64,000 nt of DNA from Vibrio sp. VB16 (GCF_015594925.2 NZ_CP087590.1:186001-250000), one strand, 5' to 3'; positions 34,165 through 43,565 are shown, counted from the stretch's first letter. Numbers and translations: made by a program. The notes: a model not told the origin generated them from the letters alone.

Positions 34165-35244
34165 ATGAAAATTGTTACAGTTCTGGGGGCTCGACCTCAA
34201 TTTATCAAAGCAGGTACAGTTAGTCGTGAAATATTACGTGCAGCAAATCGAGGAGCTGATATTTCCGAAGTTATCGTTCACACGGGTCAACATTATGATT
34301 TTAATATGAGCGATGTTTTCTTTGACGAGATGCGAATCCCCAAGCCCAATTATTATCTCGGAATTGGAGGTGGAATGCATGGTGAGATGACCGGTGAGAT
34401 GATTAAAAAAATAGAGCAGGTCTTATTAAAAGAAAAACCAGATTTTTTGATGGTTTATGGTGATACTAATTCTACATTAGCAGGTGCAATAGCAGCATCT
34501 AAGTTAGGTATAAAAATTGCTCATGTTGAGGCGGGATTGAGAAGCTTCAATAAAGATATGCCTGAAGAAATAAATAGAATTTTGACTGACCGGATTAGTA
34601 AACTTCTGTTTTGCCCGACCGAAATAGCAGTGCAAAATTTGGAAGACGAAGGTGTTGCGTTGTGGGGCAATTCTGAAGTGTTATATACTGGTGATGTTAT
34701 GTTAGATGGAGTCAATTATTATAGTCAATTTTCTTCTCCTCCAGACACAATTATGGATGGAGAACCTTTTGTCTTGGCGACCATCCATCGTGCTGAAAAT
34801 ACTAATGATGAAAATAAATTAAGAGCGATAATTCAAGCGCTAGATGAAATAGCGATGGATAAACGAGTATATTTACCATTACATCCAAGAACTGCATCTG
34901 TTTTGAAAAGTATGAATGCTAAAGTCAAAAACATTACGTTTATTGAACCAGTCGGATACTTGAACATGTTATGGCTAATCAATCATTGTGACAGCGTTAT
35001 CACAGATAGTGGAGGTCTGCAGAAGGAAGCATTTTTCTTTAAGAAGCCGTGCATTACCGTGAGAGACGAAACAGAATGGGTTGAATTAATAGAGCAAGGT
35101 TACAATAAGCTTGTTGGGGCATGTAAGACAGATATATTGAATTCCTTCCATCAAGGTTTTTCAGGTTTGATGTTTGATCAAGAGTTATACGGTAATGGTC
35201 AAGCTAGTGAGCTTATTGTTCAAAGGTTTTTAGATGAAAAATAA
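34165..35244 (+). CDS. wbpI: UDP-GlcNAc3NAcA 2-epimerase (WbpI-like)
   Basis: 359 residues, non-hydrolysing UDP-N-acetylhexosamine 2-epimerase fold. MKIVTVLGARPQFIKA opens the protein; HTGQHYD, YGDTNSTLAGAIAASKLGIKIAHVEAGLRS, LATIHRAENT, LPLHPRT and ITDSGGLQKEAFFFKKPCITVRDETEWVE are all conserved. WbpI-type enzymes turn UDP-GlcNAc3NAcA into UDP-ManNAc3NAcA. With WbpB, A, D and E upstream, the five-step pathway is complete in this operon. A longer frame to 34135 exists, but ATG 34165 is the conserved start and follows the previous stop by one base. Confidence 0.9.
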   Translation: MKIVTVLGARPQFIKAGTVSREILRAANRGADISEVIVHTGQHYDFNMSDVFFDEMRIPKPNYYLGIGGGMHGEMTGEMIKKIEQVLLKEKPDFLMVYGDTNSTLAGAIAASKLGIKIAHVEAGLRSFNKDMPEEINRILTDRISKLLFCPTEIAVQNLEDEGVALWGNSEVLYTGDVMLDGVNYYSQFSSPPDTIMDGEPFVLATIHRAENTNDENKLRAIIQALDEIAMDKRVYLPLHPRTASVLKSMNAKVKNITFIEPVGYLNMLWLINHCDSVITDSGGLQKEAFFFKKPCITVRDETEWVELIEQGYNKLVGACKTDILNSFHQGFSGLMFDQELYGNGQASELIVQRFLDEK

Positions 35245-36460
35245 AAAAGTTATTTGGATCATTAATCAGTACGCATCGACCTTAGAAACAGGGATGGGAG
35301 GGAGGCATTATTATTTTTCGCGAGAGTTCGCAAAGGAGGGTCATAATGTATATTTGATTGGTGCTAGTTATCATCATTTGTTAACCAATCCCGAAACGAA
35401 TACAAAACCTATAGAATCAAAAGAAGTCGATGGTTTTAAATATATTTCAATTGATATGCCTAGGTATTCACACGCTCACAGTAAAAAAAGAGTGCTTGGT
35501 TGGTTTCGGTTTTCTTATAAGATTTGTAAATTACGCCAATTTATTGAGGAAAGACCTGATGTGATAATTGTGTCTACACCATCGTTAGTTTCTGTTTTGG
35601 GGGCGAAATATTTAGCAAGAAAATATTCGGCAAAATTAATCTGGGATATTCGTGATATTTGGCCTCTAACTTTAACTAAAATGGGGAGTATTAATAAAAG
35701 GCATCCTTTTATTCAGTTGCTACAATATATAGAGAACTTTGCTTGTAAACATGCTGATTATATTACCTCTAATTGGCCATATGCTAATCATCACCTTGAA
35801 AAAAGAGGATTAGAGAAAGATAATTTCACATGGATCCCCAATGGATTTTCCATTGAGGAGTTTGAAGATCAAGATGATTTGGATACCGACTTCTTAAAAA
35901 ACGTGCCGAAATCCAAGTTTTTGGTCGTTTATACAGGAACATTAGGTAAGGCTAATGCAATTGACGTGCTATTAGATGTGGCTGAGTTGTTGAAAAATAA
36001 TGAAAATATCGTATTTTTGGTTGTTGGTGGAGGAAAGGATAAGTCGGAATTCGAACTGTCACTTCAATCACGAAATCTCGATAACGTTTTGTATTTAGGA
36101 ACCGTAAGAAAAAAACAGATTCCATCAGTATTAGCTTTAGCTGATCTTTGTTACGTTGGTTTTAGAAAAAGTTCATTATATGAATATGGGAACTCTTTAA
36201 ATAAGTTACCTGAATATCTAGCTAGTGGAAAACCTATTGTATATTCGGTAAGCTCACCATATAAGCCGGTTGATATTGCTAAAGCAGGTATAACTGTACC
36301 AGCTGAAGACCCTATCAAAATATCTTCGGCAATTGTCGAAATATCAAGAATGCCTAAGGCTGAAAGACAAAAACTCGGACGAAATGGTTATTTATACGCA
36401 GTTGAAAATTTCGAATATCGGGTCCTAGCTAAAAAATTCCTTAATATTATAGAAGGTTAA
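35234..36460 (+). CDS. GT4 glycosyltransferase (WbuB-like)
   Basis: 408 residues. The start VIWIINQYASTLETGMGGRHYYFSREFAKEGH, then DVIIVSTPSLVSVLGAKYLAR and IWDIRDIWPLTLTKMG, match the WbuB/FucNAc-transferase branch of GT4. The donor domain shows VYTGTLGKANAIDVLLD, FLVVGGGKDK, NKLPEYLASGKPIVYS and the conserved Glu pair. WbuB-like enzymes often add the second sugar after a PglC-type initiating transferase, which is the next gene. Overlaps wbpI by 11 nt. Exact donor not determinable. Confidence 0.85.
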   Translation: MKNKKVIWIINQYASTLETGMGGRHYYFSREFAKEGHNVYLIGASYHHLLTNPETNTKPIESKEVDGFKYISIDMPRYSHAHSKKRVLGWFRFSYKICKLRQFIEERPDVIIVSTPSLVSVLGAKYLARKYSAKLIWDIRDIWPLTLTKMGSINKRHPFIQLLQYIENFACKHADYITSNWPYANHHLEKRGLEKDNFTWIPNGFSIEEFEDQDDLDTDFLKNVPKSKFLVVYTGTLGKANAIDVLLDVAELLKNNENIVFLVVGGGKDKSEFELSLQSRNLDNVLYLGTVRKKQIPSVLALADLCYVGFRKSSLYEYGNSLNKLPEYLASGKPIVYSVSSPYKPVDIAKAGITVPAEDPIKISSAIVEISRMPKAERQKLGRNGYLYAVENFEYRVLAKKFLNIIEG

Positions 36461-36462
36461 TT

Positions 36463-37062
36463 ATGGTCAAACGATTTTTAGATATAGTTGTATCTATATT
36501 ATTGTTATTGTTGTTTTTTCCAATTATGTTGTTGACTAGCTTTTTGGTATATATTTTTTTGGGAAGCCCCATATTCTTTAGACAATTTCGTCCAGGTAAA
36601 AATTCTAAAACATTTGAACTTATGAAATTTAGAACAATGCGAGATGCACAACATGATGGAGGGCAGTTAGCTTCAGATGAAAAACGTTTAACGAGATTTG
36701 GCGTGTTTTTGAGATCAACTAGTTTAGATGAGCTTCCTAGTTTAGTTAACGTATTGAAAGGTGAGATGAGTTTGGTAGGGCCGCGGCCATTGCTTGTAGA
36801 ATATCTTCCCTTATATAATGACGAACAACTAAAGAGACATGATGTAAGGCCGGGTTTAACGGGGTGGGCCCAGGTAAATGGTAGAAATGCAATTAGTTGG
36901 CAAAAAAAATTCGAATTTGATGTGTGGTACATAGAAAATCAAACTTTGTGGCTTGATATAAAAATAATGCTATTAACTGTTAAGAAAGTATTCTTAAAAG
37001 AAGGAATATCAGCTGTAGGACATGTGACTATAGAGCCATTTAGAGGAAACGACAGTGAGTAG
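36463..37062 (+). CDS. pglC: initiating phosphoglycosyl transferase (PglC-like)
   Basis: 199 residues, the small monotopic phosphoglycosyltransferase form without the large CoA-binding domain of WcaJ/WbaP. One N-terminal re-entrant membrane helix (about 5-35, with the breaking Pro in FFPIML), MKFRTMRD, the catalytic Asp-Glu pair in STSLDELPSLVNVLKGEMSLVGPRPL, and RPGLTGWAQVNGRN. It transfers a sugar phosphate from its UDP carrier to undecaprenyl phosphate and so starts the repeat unit. PglD- and PglE-like genes follow at once, which points to UDP-diNAcBac as donor. Overlaps the PglD-like gene by 8 nt. Confidence 0.9.
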   Translation: MVKRFLDIVVSILLLLLFFPIMLLTSFLVYIFLGSPIFFRQFRPGKNSKTFELMKFRTMRDAQHDGGQLASDEKRLTRFGVFLRSTSLDELPSLVNVLKGEMSLVGPRPLLVEYLPLYNDEQLKRHDVRPGLTGWAQVNGRNAISWQKKFEFDVWYIENQTLWLDIKIMLLTVKKVFLKEGISAVGHVTIEPFRGNDSE

Positions 37063-37684
37063 ATGCGCAATTTTGGGTGCAAGTGGTCACGGTAAAGTTG
37101 TCGCTGAAATTGCAGAACTCAATCAATATGATGAAATTCATTTCTACGACGATCGCTGGCCGAACCTGAAAGCTATAGAGATTTGGCCTGTAATTGGAGA
37201 TACTGACAAATTGTTATTATCTTGTATTGACTATTCTTTAGTGATTGTTGCTATTGGTCAAAATAGAATTCGCCTTGAAAAGCAAACGTTATTAGAAGGT
37301 GCAGGGGCATTTTTCAAACCTCTTCTCCATCCTAGTGCAGTGGTGAGTTGTTTCGCTAATATAGGGAGTGGGTCCATTGTTATGGCTAATGCAGTAATTG
37401 GTCCTTTTGCTGTAATCGGAAAATCCTGTATCGTCAATACATCTGCCACTGTTGATCATGATTGCCGAATTTCAGATGGCGTTCATCTTAGTCCGGGAGT
37501 GAATTTGGCCGGAGGAGTGAATATAGGGCGCGCTTCTTGGCTTGGTATAGGAAGTCAAGTTAACCAAATGATTAATATAGGTAAAGATGTCATGGCTGGA
37601 GCTAATTCGACAGTTGTATCAAATATTAAAAGTAATCAAACCATAATTGGTACTCCAGCTAAGCCAATTAAAAATAAAGGATAA
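37055..37684 (+). CDS. pglD: UDP-4-amino-sugar N-acetyltransferase (PglD-like)
   Basis: 209 residues. N-terminal Rossmann-like part CAILGASGHGKVVAEIAE (4-21) binds the UDP-sugar. A left-handed beta-helix from about 90 to 200 follows (LLHPSAVVSCFANIGSGSIVMANAVIGPFAVIG; NTSATVDHDCRISDGVHLSPG with H135 as catalytic base; NQTIIGTPAKPIK). In Campylobacter, PglD acetylates the 4-amino group of the bacillosamine precursor. GTG 37055 overlaps the previous stop. The gene lies between PglC- and PglE-like genes, the canonical module order. Confidence 0.9.
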   Translation: MSRCAILGASGHGKVVAEIAELNQYDEIHFYDDRWPNLKAIEIWPVIGDTDKLLLSCIDYSLVIVAIGQNRIRLEKQTLLEGAGAFFKPLLHPSAVVSCFANIGSGSIVMANAVIGPFAVIGKSCIVNTSATVDHDCRISDGVHLSPGVNLAGGVNIGRASWLGIGSQVNQMINIGKDVMAGANSTVVSNIKSNQTIIGTPAKPIKNKG

Positions 37685-37688
37685 TCCA

Positions 37689-38867
37689 GTGCTAAACACT
37701 CCATTTTCTCCATGGCCATCATATACGGAAGAAGAGGCCGTTGCTGTAAGTCGAGTATTGCTAAGCAATAAAGTAAATTATTGGACTGGTATAGAATGTA
37801 GAAAGTTTGAAGAAGAATTTGCAACGTGGGCTGATTCCAAATACGCGATAGCTGTTGCTAACGGTACGCTTGCTTTAGATTTAGCTCTAGTGGCACTAGG
37901 CATAGGGAAAAATGACGAAGTTATAACTACACCAAGGACATTTTTAGCGTCCGCCTCATCAATTATTACAGTGGGGGCCACGCCTATATTTGCGGATGTA
38001 GACAAAAATAGCCAGAACATAACATCAAACACGATAGAAAAAGTATTATCAAAGAAAACTAAGGCCGTCATTGTTGTTCACTTGGCTGGATTACCTGCAG
38101 AGATGGACGAAATAATGGCATTATCTAAGAAATATGGATTTTACGTTATCGAGGATTGCGCTCAAGCTCATGGAGCTAAATACAAAGGAAAATCAGTAGG
38201 TTCTATAGGTCATATTGGTGCCTGGTCATTTTGCCAAGATAAAATCATGACAACAGGTGGAGAGGGGGGCATGGTTACCACCAATAATAAAGAGCTATGG
38301 CTGAAAATGTGGTCTTACAAAGACCATGGGAAGAGCTACGATGCTATTTATAATCGGAAACACTCACCAGGTTTTCGATGGCTACATGAAAGTTTTGGTA
38401 CCAACTGGCGAATGACAGAAATGCAGGCTGTTATTGGGCGTATTCAGTTGACGCGAATGAATGAGTGGACTAGAAAACGTCAAATTAATGGTAGAGCTCT
38501 TGATGACGTTGTTCGTGATTTAAACGTAGTTCGAACGGTTCGAGTTCCTTGTTATATTCTACATGCAGAATATAAACATTATCTTTTTGTACAACCTGAG
38601 AACTTGAAGGAAGGTTGGACAAGAGACAAAATAGTTGATCTAATCGTTGAGCAGGGTGTTCCTGCTTTTCAGGGCAGCTGTTCAGAGATTTATTTAGAAA
38701 AAGCATTTGATAATACTTCCTGGCGCCCGAAACGAAGGTTAGAAAATGCAGTTGAACTCGGTGACACAAGCCTAATGTTCTTAGTCCATCCAACTTTATT
38801 ACCTTCAGAAATAGAAAAAATGACATTGGTTGTCCGAAGTGTGTTAGTTCAAGCTCAAAAAGAATAG
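37689..38867 (+). CDS. pglE: UDP-4-keto-6-deoxy-GlcNAc C4 aminotransferase (PglE-like)
   Basis: 392 residues, DegT/DnrJ/EryC1 family. The opening LNTPFSPWPSYTEEE and SNKVNYWTG are typical of the form linked to PglC/PglD modules. ANGTLALDLAL near 58-68, the PLP-binding EDCAQAHG (D156) and the Schiff-base Lys K185 in WSFCQDKIMTTGGEGG are visible. It aminates the 4-keto sugar made by the WbpM-like dehydratase two genes on. I start at GTG 37689, nine bases after AAAGGA; a longer frame from 37647 lies inside pglD and lacks support. Confidence 0.88.
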   Translation: MLNTPFSPWPSYTEEEAVAVSRVLLSNKVNYWTGIECRKFEEEFATWADSKYAIAVANGTLALDLALVALGIGKNDEVITTPRTFLASASSIITVGATPIFADVDKNSQNITSNTIEKVLSKKTKAVIVVHLAGLPAEMDEIMALSKKYGFYVIEDCAQAHGAKYKGKSVGSIGHIGAWSFCQDKIMTTGGEGGMVTTNNKELWLKMWSYKDHGKSYDAIYNRKHSPGFRWLHESFGTNWRMTEMQAVIGRIQLTRMNEWTRKRQINGRALDDVVRDLNVVRTVRVPCYILHAEYKHYLFVQPENLKEGWTRDKIVDLIVEQGVPAFQGSCSEIYLEKAFDNTSWRPKRRLENAVELGDTSLMFLVHPTLLPSEIEKMTLVVRSVLVQAQKE

Positions 38868-39020
38868 AGTTTTTTTGTCGATTTTGTAAATACATTACTA
38901 TCGTCACTGTTAGAATTGATCATCATGACAAAAGTAGCGTTTAAACATTAGTCAACTAAAACAGACTTTTTTAATAAACGACAGTACAATACTTATATTA
39001 CTTTTAATAATAAAAATCAG

Positions 39021-40937
39021 ATGGCTAGATTGAAATTTATTTGGAACTTATCGAGATTTAAAAAACGTCTCATTAGCTTAGTTATTGATTCTATGTTTGT
39101 AATTTGTTCGTTTTATGCGGCTTATTGGACGCGCATCGGTCACATAAAACCTCTTGAAGATAGTCTTAATCAATATGTAATTGCTATTACATTAGTAATT
39201 ACATTAGCTACTTTTACTAAGCTCGGGTTATATAGAGCAATTTTGCGCTATCTCACATTCCATGCATTGGCTGTAGTAAGTATTGGTACCATTATCTCAG
39301 CATCAGCTGTAGGTTTATTGGCGTATTATTTCGATGCTTCTGTTCCAAGATCTGTGCCACTAATCTATGGCGCCTATCTTTGTATCTTGTGTGGTGGTTC
39401 TCGTTTAATTGTAAGAACTTTAGTTGCTCAATCTCATGCAAAAGGAAAGAAAAAGGTCTTAATTTACGGAGCAGGAGCTGCTGGTCGGCAGTTGGCTTTG
39501 ACACTCAGATCATCTGAAACGCACCGAGTGATTAGCTTTATAGATAAAGATAGTACACTTGAAAATACGGTTATATTAGGTTTAACGGTAGAACCCGTAA
39601 AAAAAGCTGAAAATTTGATAAAGAAACATGATATTGATCAAATTTTGATGGCAGTGCCTAGCGCAACACGGGTCCGACGAAAAGAAATTATCGATACACT
39701 TGTTCATCTACCGGCAGAAGTGTTGACCATCCCAGATATGGGTGACATCGTATCCGGAGAGGCAAGTATTGATGAGTTAAAAGATGTCGCAATCGAAGAT
39801 TTATTAGGGCGAGATCCAGTGACCCCCCAGCAATCACTGCTTCAAGCTAATATTAAAGATAAAGTTGTAATGGTCACAGGGGCCGGTGGCTCCATTGGTT
39901 CCGAATTGTGCCGACAAATAATCAAACAGAAACCCAAAACGATTGTACTCTTCGAATTGTCAGAATTTGCTTTGTATCAAATAGATAGAGAGCTAAATTC
40001 TTTAGTAAAGGTGGATGGTTTAGAAGTAGAAATAGCCCCTCTTCTTGGTTCTGTTCAACGGATAAACCGATTAGCAGCAACAATGAAAGCTTTCAAGGTT
40101 GATACTGTTTATCACGCAGCCGCATACAAACATGTTCCTTTAGTCGAGCATAATGTTGTTGAAGGTGTTAGAAATAATGTGTTTGGTACGTACTATACTG
40201 CAAAGGCCGCGATAGAATCTGGAGTTGAGTCATTTGTTCTTATATCTACGGATAAAGCGGTTAGACCTACAAATGTAATGGGCACAACAAAAAGAATTGC
40301 AGAATTAGGTTTGCAAGCACTTGCTCAGATAGAAAATAACAAAGAACAGGGTACTCGGTTTTGTATGGTTCGTTTTGGCAATGTTCTAGGGTCTTCAGGC
40401 TCAGTTATACCTCTATTCAAGCGTCAAATTGCTCAAGGAGGGCCCATTACTGTTACCCATCCTGACATTATTCGTTATTTCATGACGATCCCTGAAGCAG
40501 CACAACTTGTGATTCAAGCTGGAGCCATGGGTAAAGGTGGCGATGTGTTTGTATTAGACATGGGGGAACCAGTTAAAATTGTAGATTTGGCTGAAAATTT
40601 AGTTAATTTATCTGGGTTGGAGGTAAAAAGTGATTCTAATCCTTATGGCGATATTGAAATTCAGTTCTCTGGATTGCGTCCTGGCGAAAAATTATTTGAA
40701 GAGTTACTTATTGGTGACAACGTAGAAACTACGGCCCATGAGCGAATCATGTCAGCAAAAGAAACATTTTTGCCATTTGATGAATATAAGGTACTTCTAG
40801 ATGACTTAGATAATGCATGCCATCACTTCGAGCATGAACGTATTAGGCAACTGCTTTTGGATGCTCCAACGGGATTTAATCCTACGGATGGTATCGGTGA
40901 TTTGGTTTGGCAAAAAAATGTTATTGTTGAAGAATAA
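39021..40937 (+). CDS. wbpM: UDP-GlcNAc 4,6-dehydratase (WbpM/PglF-like)
   Basis: 638 residues. Four membrane helices occupy residues about 16-130, then a first nucleotide-binding region (LIYGAGAAGRQLAL near 147-160) and the catalytic extended-SDR domain with TGAGGSIGSEL from 286. ALISTDKAVRPTNVMGTTKR-like residues hold the Met-Lys active-site variant that replaces YxxxK in this family. It makes UDP-4-keto-6-deoxy-GlcNAc at the inner membrane, feeding the PglE and PglD-like enzymes upstream. It is the typical penultimate gene of many O-antigen loci. A 150-nt gap before it may hold a secondary promoter. Confidence 0.92.
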   Translation: MARLKFIWNLSRFKKRLISLVIDSMFVICSFYAAYWTRIGHIKPLEDSLNQYVIAITLVITLATFTKLGLYRAILRYLTFHALAVVSIGTIISASAVGLLAYYFDASVPRSVPLIYGAYLCILCGGSRLIVRTLVAQSHAKGKKKVLIYGAGAAGRQLALTLRSSETHRVISFIDKDSTLENTVILGLTVEPVKKAENLIKKHDIDQILMAVPSATRVRRKEIIDTLVHLPAEVLTIPDMGDIVSGEASIDELKDVAIEDLLGRDPVTPQQSLLQANIKDKVVMVTGAGGSIGSELCRQIIKQKPKTIVLFELSEFALYQIDRELNSLVKVDGLEVEIAPLLGSVQRINRLAATMKAFKVDTVYHAAAYKHVPLVEHNVVEGVRNNVFGTYYTAKAAIESGVESFVLISTDKAVRPTNVMGTTKRIAELGLQALAQIENNKEQGTRFCMVRFGNVLGSSGSVIPLFKRQIAQGGPITVTHPDIIRYFMTIPEAAQLVIQAGAMGKGGDVFVLDMGEPVKIVDLAENLVNLSGLEVKSDSNPYGDIEIQFSGLRPGEKLFEELLIGDNVETTAHERIMSAKETFLPFDEYKVLLDDLDNACHHFEHERIRQLLLDAPTGFNPTDGIGDLVWQKNVIVEE

Positions 40938-40980
40938 AACATACACTAGATCATAATGTAATTATTTTTTGAGAGTCCAG

Positions 40981-42147
40981 ATGAAAATCGCAATCGCAGG
41001 AACGGGCTACGTTGGCCTATCAAACGCAATGTTACTCGCTCAACAGCATGAAGTGGTTGCGGTAGATATCATTGCTGAAAAAGTAGAAATGCTGAACAAC
41101 AAGCAGTCTCCTATTGTTGATGCAGAAATAGAAGATTTTTTAGTTAACAAAGCATTAAACTTCACCGCGACACTAGATGGCAATTTAGCCTATAAAAATG
41201 CTAGTTATGTCATTATCGCGACGCCGACTGATTACGATCCAATTACCAACTATTTTAATACGTCTTCTGTAGAAGCGGTGATTAAGCAGGTAATGGCAAT
41301 CAACGTTGATGCCGTGATGGTAATCAAGTCGACAGTTCCTGTGGGTTACACTGAAAGGATAAAACAAGAACTCGGTTGCGAGAATATTATGTTCTCACCT
41401 GAATTTTTGCGAGAAGGTAGCGCTCTGTACGATAACTTACATCCCTCACGAATCATCGTGGGCGAGCAAAGTAAGCGAGCGAAGGTTTTTGCAGGCTTGT
41501 TAGTTGAAGGCGCAGAGAAGCAAGATATTCAAGTTCTGTTTACCGATTCAACAGAAGCCGAAGCCGTAAAACTGTTTTCTAATACCTACCTTGCTCTCCG
41601 TGTCGCCTATTTTAACGAGCTTGATTCCTACGCGGAAGCACATGGTTTAAATTCTCGTCAAATTATCGAAGGGGTAGGTTTAGACCCTCGTATTGGTAAT
41701 CACTACAACAACCCTTCATTTGGTTATGGCGGTTATTGTCTACCTAAAGACACCAAGCAACTGTTGGCTAATTACCAGGAAGTGCCCAATAATATTATTG
41801 GCGCCATTGTTGACGCGAACAGAACGCGTAAAGATTTTGTTGCGGACTCTATAATCAGCCGAAAACCTAAAGTGGTTGGTATTTATCGCCTGATAATGAA
41901 AGCAGGTTCAGATAACTTCCGTGCCTCTTCTATTCAGGGAATAATGAAGCGATTAAAGGCAAAAGGAATAGTGGTCGTTGTCTATGAGCCTGTTCTTAAT
42001 GAGGAGCACTTCTTTCACTCTAAAGTGATTACTGATCTTGAAGCGTTCAAAGCGATGTCTGATGTCATTGTTTCTAATCGTATGGTCGATGAGATTCGAG
42101 ATGTTGAAGACAAGGTCTATACGCGAGACCTGTTTGGTTCGGACTAA
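40981..42147 (+). CDS. ugd: UDP-glucose 6-dehydrogenase
   Basis: 388 residues. MKIAIAGTGYVGLSNAMLLAQ opens the NAD domain; SPEFLREGSALYDNLHPSRIIVG and the catalytic Cys in FGYGGYCLPKDTKQLL identify UDP-glucose dehydrogenase rather than the N-acetylhexosamine branch. ATG 40981 (GAGAGTCC upstream) is conserved; a TTG 12 nt earlier is unlikely. It makes UDP-glucuronate, which the epimerase encoded at 45231 could turn into UDP-galacturonate. Base composition is closer to the core genes to the right than to the AT-rich O-antigen genes, and it sits at the locus border. Confidence 0.93.
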   Translation: MKIAIAGTGYVGLSNAMLLAQQHEVVAVDIIAEKVEMLNNKQSPIVDAEIEDFLVNKALNFTATLDGNLAYKNASYVIIATPTDYDPITNYFNTSSVEAVIKQVMAINVDAVMVIKSTVPVGYTERIKQELGCENIMFSPEFLREGSALYDNLHPSRIIVGEQSKRAKVFAGLLVEGAEKQDIQVLFTDSTEAEAVKLFSNTYLALRVAYFNELDSYAEAHGLNSRQIIEGVGLDPRIGNHYNNPSFGYGGYCLPKDTKQLLANYQEVPNNIIGAIVDANRTRKDFVADSIISRKPKVVGIYRLIMKAGSDNFRASSIQGIMKRLKAKGIVVVVYEPVLNEEHFFHSKVITDLEAFKAMSDVIVSNRMVDEIRDVEDKVYTRDLFGSD

Positions 42148-42312
42148 AAAGCATTCGATATAGAGCACTTGCGGTTTCCTGATTCAGAAGTGAGTGCTCA
42201 AATTTAAATTTATTATCTTCAAAAAGAGATGCCTCCAAAATATTCACTTCATTTTCCGTCCTGTCAGCAAATTCATTTATCGTTATCCTGACGCAACAAT
42301 CAGGAGAAAACC

Positions 42313-42714
42313 ATGAAAGTCATCCACCATGGTGGCAAAGATACCGTTACCGGTTCCTGCCATGAACTGTTCTATAGGGCGAAGCAAAGTATCCTAATTG
42401 ACTGCGGTCAGTTTCAAGGCAACGATGTTCGACCTTTAAAGGTTGATTTTCCTGTACATAAAATCACAGCCCTTGTTATCACGCATGCCCATATCGATCA
42501 TATTGGCCGAAATCCATGGTTATTGGCGGCAGGTTTTTCTGGGCCGATAATGTGCGCCGAGGCAACGGCTGAACTGATGCCGTTGATGTTAGACGATGGG
42601 TTAAAGCTTCAACTGGGTATGAAACGAAAAAATAGAGCGTCACTTTTAGCCGTCATTAAAAAAAGGGTTCAGGTTTTGAATGCATATAATAGACGTTCAA
42701 CTGTTGATCACTGA
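42313..42714 (+). pseudogene. rjg: truncated rjg-type MBL-fold RNA/DNA-processing protein
   Basis: 133 residues: VIHHGGKDTVTGSCHELFYRAKQSILIDCGQFQG and ALVITHAHIDHIGR are the start of a metallo-beta-lactamase fold (HxHxDH) of the beta-CASP RNA-processing exonuclease type, which in Vibrio is called Rjg and marks the right border of O/K-antigen loci. Full-length relatives exceed 400 residues. Here similarity stops near residue 124 and five unrelated residues precede the stop. The downstream metal ligands and the beta-CASP domain are missing, so the product cannot be active. A toxin-antitoxin pair lies directly after the break. ATG 42313 has CAGGAG just upstream. Confidence 0.8.
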
Positions 42715-42803
42715 CTTGCAATGATGACTCCTATTGATTCTTGTCTTGGTCGTTATTACGTACTAACATATGTGATGACAATGAGTTATTTGAGGTGATA
42801 AAT

Positions 42804-43085
42804 ATGGAAACCAGAGTTCAATTCAGAATAGATGAACAAACAAAGTCATTAGCGCAAAAAGCAATTGAAAGAAAAGGTGGAACACTAAGTGACGCTTGTC
42901 GAAAATTAGCAGAAGACTTGGCTCAAGAGCAGCGTCAGTTTGAAAACCATGATTCATGGCTTACCGATCAAATTAACACGGCGTTTGATAAGTACGACCA
43001 GGGAGAAGCCAAATTCTTTTCTCACGATGAAGCCGAAAGAATAATGGAAGATAGAAAAAATAAGATTAGAAATAAGGCAATATAG
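42804..43085 (+). CDS. RelB/DinJ-type antitoxin
   Basis: 93 residues. The N-terminus METRVQFRIDEQTKSLAQKAIERKGGTLSDACRKLAEDLA is a ribbon-helix-helix domain of the RelB/DinJ type; the charged C-terminal part (DQGEAKFFSHDEAERIMEDRK) would wrap the toxin. ATG 42804 has TGAGGTG upstream. The toxin gene starts 2 nt after its stop, the usual antitoxin-first order. It would repress its own promoter (42715-42790). A cassette-like acquisition next to the broken rjg is likely. Confidence 0.82.
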   Translation: METRVQFRIDEQTKSLAQKAIERKGGTLSDACRKLAEDLAQEQRQFENHDSWLTDQINTAFDKYDQGEAKFFSHDEAERIMEDRKNKIRNKAI

Positions 43086-43087
43086 GT

Positions 43088-43372
43088 ATGAAATTAAAGT
43101 GGGAACATCAATCTCTAGATGACCGCTATGATATTTTTGAATATTTATATGAATTTAACGCTTTAGCCGCTGAAAAAACAGACGCTACTATAGTGAATAG
43201 AGCGATGTTGTTGTTAGAACACCTACTCATGGGGATAGAAAGAGAAGATAGGAGAGGGCGCTACCTAATTATTCCAGAAATTTCAATGCTACTATCTTAT
43301 GAGTTCGATGGTGATTTAATTAGAATCCATCGAGTTATCCATACCAAGAAGATGTTCCCAGAGAAATCATAA
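43088..43372 (+). CDS. RelE/ParE-family toxin
   Basis: 94 residues with the short ParE/RelE layout: KLKWEHQSLDDRYDIFEYLYEFN, a middle helix pair, then GRYLIIPEISMLLSYEFDGDLIRIHRVIHTKKMFP, ending in the usual RVIHTxxxFP strand. Members either cleave mRNA at the ribosome (RelE, YafQ) or poison gyrase (ParE); sequence alone does not decide here. AGGT precedes the ATG, and the gene is coupled to the antitoxin by a 2-nt gap. Confidence 0.82.
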   Translation: MKLKWEHQSLDDRYDIFEYLYEFNALAAEKTDATIVNRAMLLLEHLLMGIEREDRRGRYLIIPEISMLLSYEFDGDLIRIHRVIHTKKMFPEKS

Positions 43373-43565
43373 TCCCTTATTCAAAAGATGGAGCGCCTTC
43401 GGCTTCTAGAAGCTAGAATCTTGATTACTTATTGCATCGATAGTCCAGAAGTGAGTAACGTGAACGATCAATAATTGAGTCCATAGAGTGCTAGAGACGC
43501 TCCCCCCTTTAAGAATCAATGATTTCTGCTTATACTTGCAATTGTTAGCACAATGGATAATAAAA

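Noticed and set aside
36447..36932. 161-residue minus-strand frame over the PglC-like gene
   Set aside because: Antisense to a strongly conserved gene; Asn run from reversed ATT/GTT codons; no family resemblance.
42715..43400. Toxin-antitoxin pair as a chromosomal integron cassette
   Set aside because: No attC/VCR-like repeat is visible on either side, so a cassette origin is not supported.
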